NCBI RefSeq assembly: GCF_900497805.2
Contig: NW_020954557.1
Span: 38,853,803 to 38,917,802 of the forward strand
From: Vombatus ursinus
Taxonomy: Eukaryota > Chordata > Mammalia > Diprotodontia > Vombatidae
Reading direction: 5' to 3'
DNA: 64,000 bases
Of the stretch, positions 63,036-64,000 are shown piece after piece. Position numbers and translations under genes: made by a program. The notes under the pieces are model-generated. The model worked only from the letters and a program-made list of their open reading frames with translations. It was not told where the DNA came from and ran no database searches. Within the stretch, counting starts at the first letter, position 1. Every line of letters begins with the position of its first letter.

Positions 63036-63109
63036 TTCTCAAGGTGTTTATTTATTTTAAAAAGTTCCTCCCTTTTTCCTAGGTTGCAACTGTCAGGACT
63101 CAATCATTA

Positions 63110-63300
63110 CATTTCAGAACTGTAAGGGATATTAACAATAATTCTTTTGTTGACATGCCTTCCTTTTGCAGATGAGGAACCCATGGCCCATAGAGATTAA
63201 GTAATTAGTGCAAGGTCATGCAGTCACTATGCAGAAAAGTTGGGACTAAAACCCAGGTTTTCTTCCTCTCTCTTCAATGCTAGCTTACTATTCCATCCTA
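63110..63300 (-). mobile_element. MIR3-type SINE
   Basis: 'ccttttgcagatgaggaacc', 'aagtaattagtgcaaggtca' and 'aaacccaggttttcttcctc'. Confidence 0.65.
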
Positions 63301-63339
63301 TGGGTTGGATTTCATGCAATCTCAGAAGTAGTACATTTT

Positions 63340-63590
63340 AATTTTTAGGTGGCACAGTGGATAGAGTGCTGGGCCAGGAGACAGGAAGACTCATCTTCCT
63401 GAATTCAAAACTGTCCTTACATACTTTACTAGCTGTGTGACCCTGGGGCAAGTCACTTTACCCTACTTACCTCAGTTTCCTCATCTGTAAAACGAGCTAG
63501 AGAATGAAATGGCAAACCACTCCAGTATCTTTGCCAAGAAAATGCCAAATGGGGTTACAAAGAGTCAAACACAACTGAAATGACTGAACA
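63340..63590 (+). mobile_element. SINE-A with short TSD
   Basis: 'aggtggcacagtggatagag', 'gtgtgaccctggggcaagtc', 'gaaatggcaaaccactccag' and 'aaatgactgaacaac'. TSD 'acatttt' at 63333-63339 and 63591-63597. Confidence 0.9.
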
Positions 63591-63597
63591 ACATTTT

Positions 63598-64000
63598 CCT
63601 TAAGCATAAATAAGGAGAAGCATCTGAGAAATGTCTTCTTCCTATCCTGAGGGAGCCATCAATGAGCTCTCCCACCACCCAGCTCATAATGTCCCTCTTT
63701 TAGTGCTCCTGCAGGAACTGAGGTTTCAAGGTGGGAATTACTGCATGCCTTGCTATGGTTTATGCCTTAACTTTACAGTGTCAGGGACCACTTAGGGCTC
63801 AGAACAGCCTGTGTGCTTGGAATGAGCAATTAACAAACTGCTATTGGGTTATTCAGGCAAAAAAGAAAAAGTCTGCAGTGCCTTCACCCCAGACATTCTA
63901 AATTGTTTTCCTTGAGCACTAGATTCCAGGCTGATAGGCTGGGTTCATATTGCTTGCAGCAGACCAAAGAACCTAGCTAATTGGCAGACAAGGGCATTTA
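63598..64000. other. unassigned non-coding stretch
   Basis: Nothing recognised up to the window end. Confidence 0.5.

Noticed and set aside
1-64000. CRISPR arrays, operons, rRNA, prophage or bacterial mobile elements
   Set aside because: Repeat content is that of a mammalian genome; no regularly spaced repeats or dense coding on either strand.
1-64000. A new multi-gene biological system
   Set aside because: No set of intact genes is present; the unusual signals are single transposon, repeat or tRNA-like features listed separately.

Overview
This window looks like nuclear DNA from a marsupial. The main clue is the dense set of marsupial-type SINEs, with a tRNA-like head reading 'ggcagctaggtggcacagtgg' and tails ending in AACAACA, alongside MIR, MIR3, L2, CR1/L3, L1-type 3' ends, a HAL1 (half-L1) element, hAT and Tigger-like MITEs, and one solo endogenous-retrovirus LTR. 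The species cannot be fixed by eye. I found no host protein-coding exon, no functional RNA gene and no CRISPR or bacterial-type feature. The sequence behaves as intergenic or intronic DNA. There is one assembly gap of 400 N at 2610-3009.

Family labels used below are by recognition, not by database search. SINE-A has the tRNA-like head plus the 3' part 'ggcaaaccactccagtatc' and an AACAACA end. SINE-B has the same kind of head plus a MIR/CORE-like 3' half ('gttgttgtgaggat', 'tttgtaaagtgctt'). SINE-C is a short head-only form with an A-rich tail. Repeat borders are accurate to roughly 10-20 bases unless a target-site duplication (TSD) is given.

Layout: 0-5.7 kb holds MIR/MIR3 and CR1 pieces, the gap, a SINE-A and an old L2. 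At 6.6 kb there is a palindromic hAT-like MITE. From 8.1-9.9 kb is a four-deep nest: L2, SINE-B, SINE-A, and a CpG-rich solo LTR inside the SINE-A. At 11.9 kb lies a decayed tRNA-Ile-like sequence, at 12.3 kb an RTE-type SINE, and at 12.8/13.8 kb a 95-base segment present twice. A 330-base polypyrimidine tract lies at 14.6 kb. From 16.1-17.3 kb is an L2 split by a SINE. The best-preserved element is a 2.9 kb HAL1 at 18.6-21.5 kb on the minus strand, with 5' UTR, ORF1, 3' UTR, A-tail and a 13-base TSD. From 22-32 kb there are L2, MIR and SINE pieces, a pair of unclassified 170-base repeats and a hAT MITE inside an L2. At 32.8-34.6 kb there are coding-like remnants I cannot assign. At 35.1 and 55.6 kb two Tigger-like MITEs in opposite orientation each precede the same kind of L2-tailed repeat. 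From 40.8-45 kb there are L1 3' ends and an L2 with reverse-transcriptase remnant. From 47.5-49.6 and 50.9-53.4 kb the DNA is nearly repeat-free. The window ends with CR1, L1 3' region, MIR and SINE-A copies.

The genes do not work together as a system: what is preserved is a layered record of transposition, with insertion order readable from nesting and TSDs.
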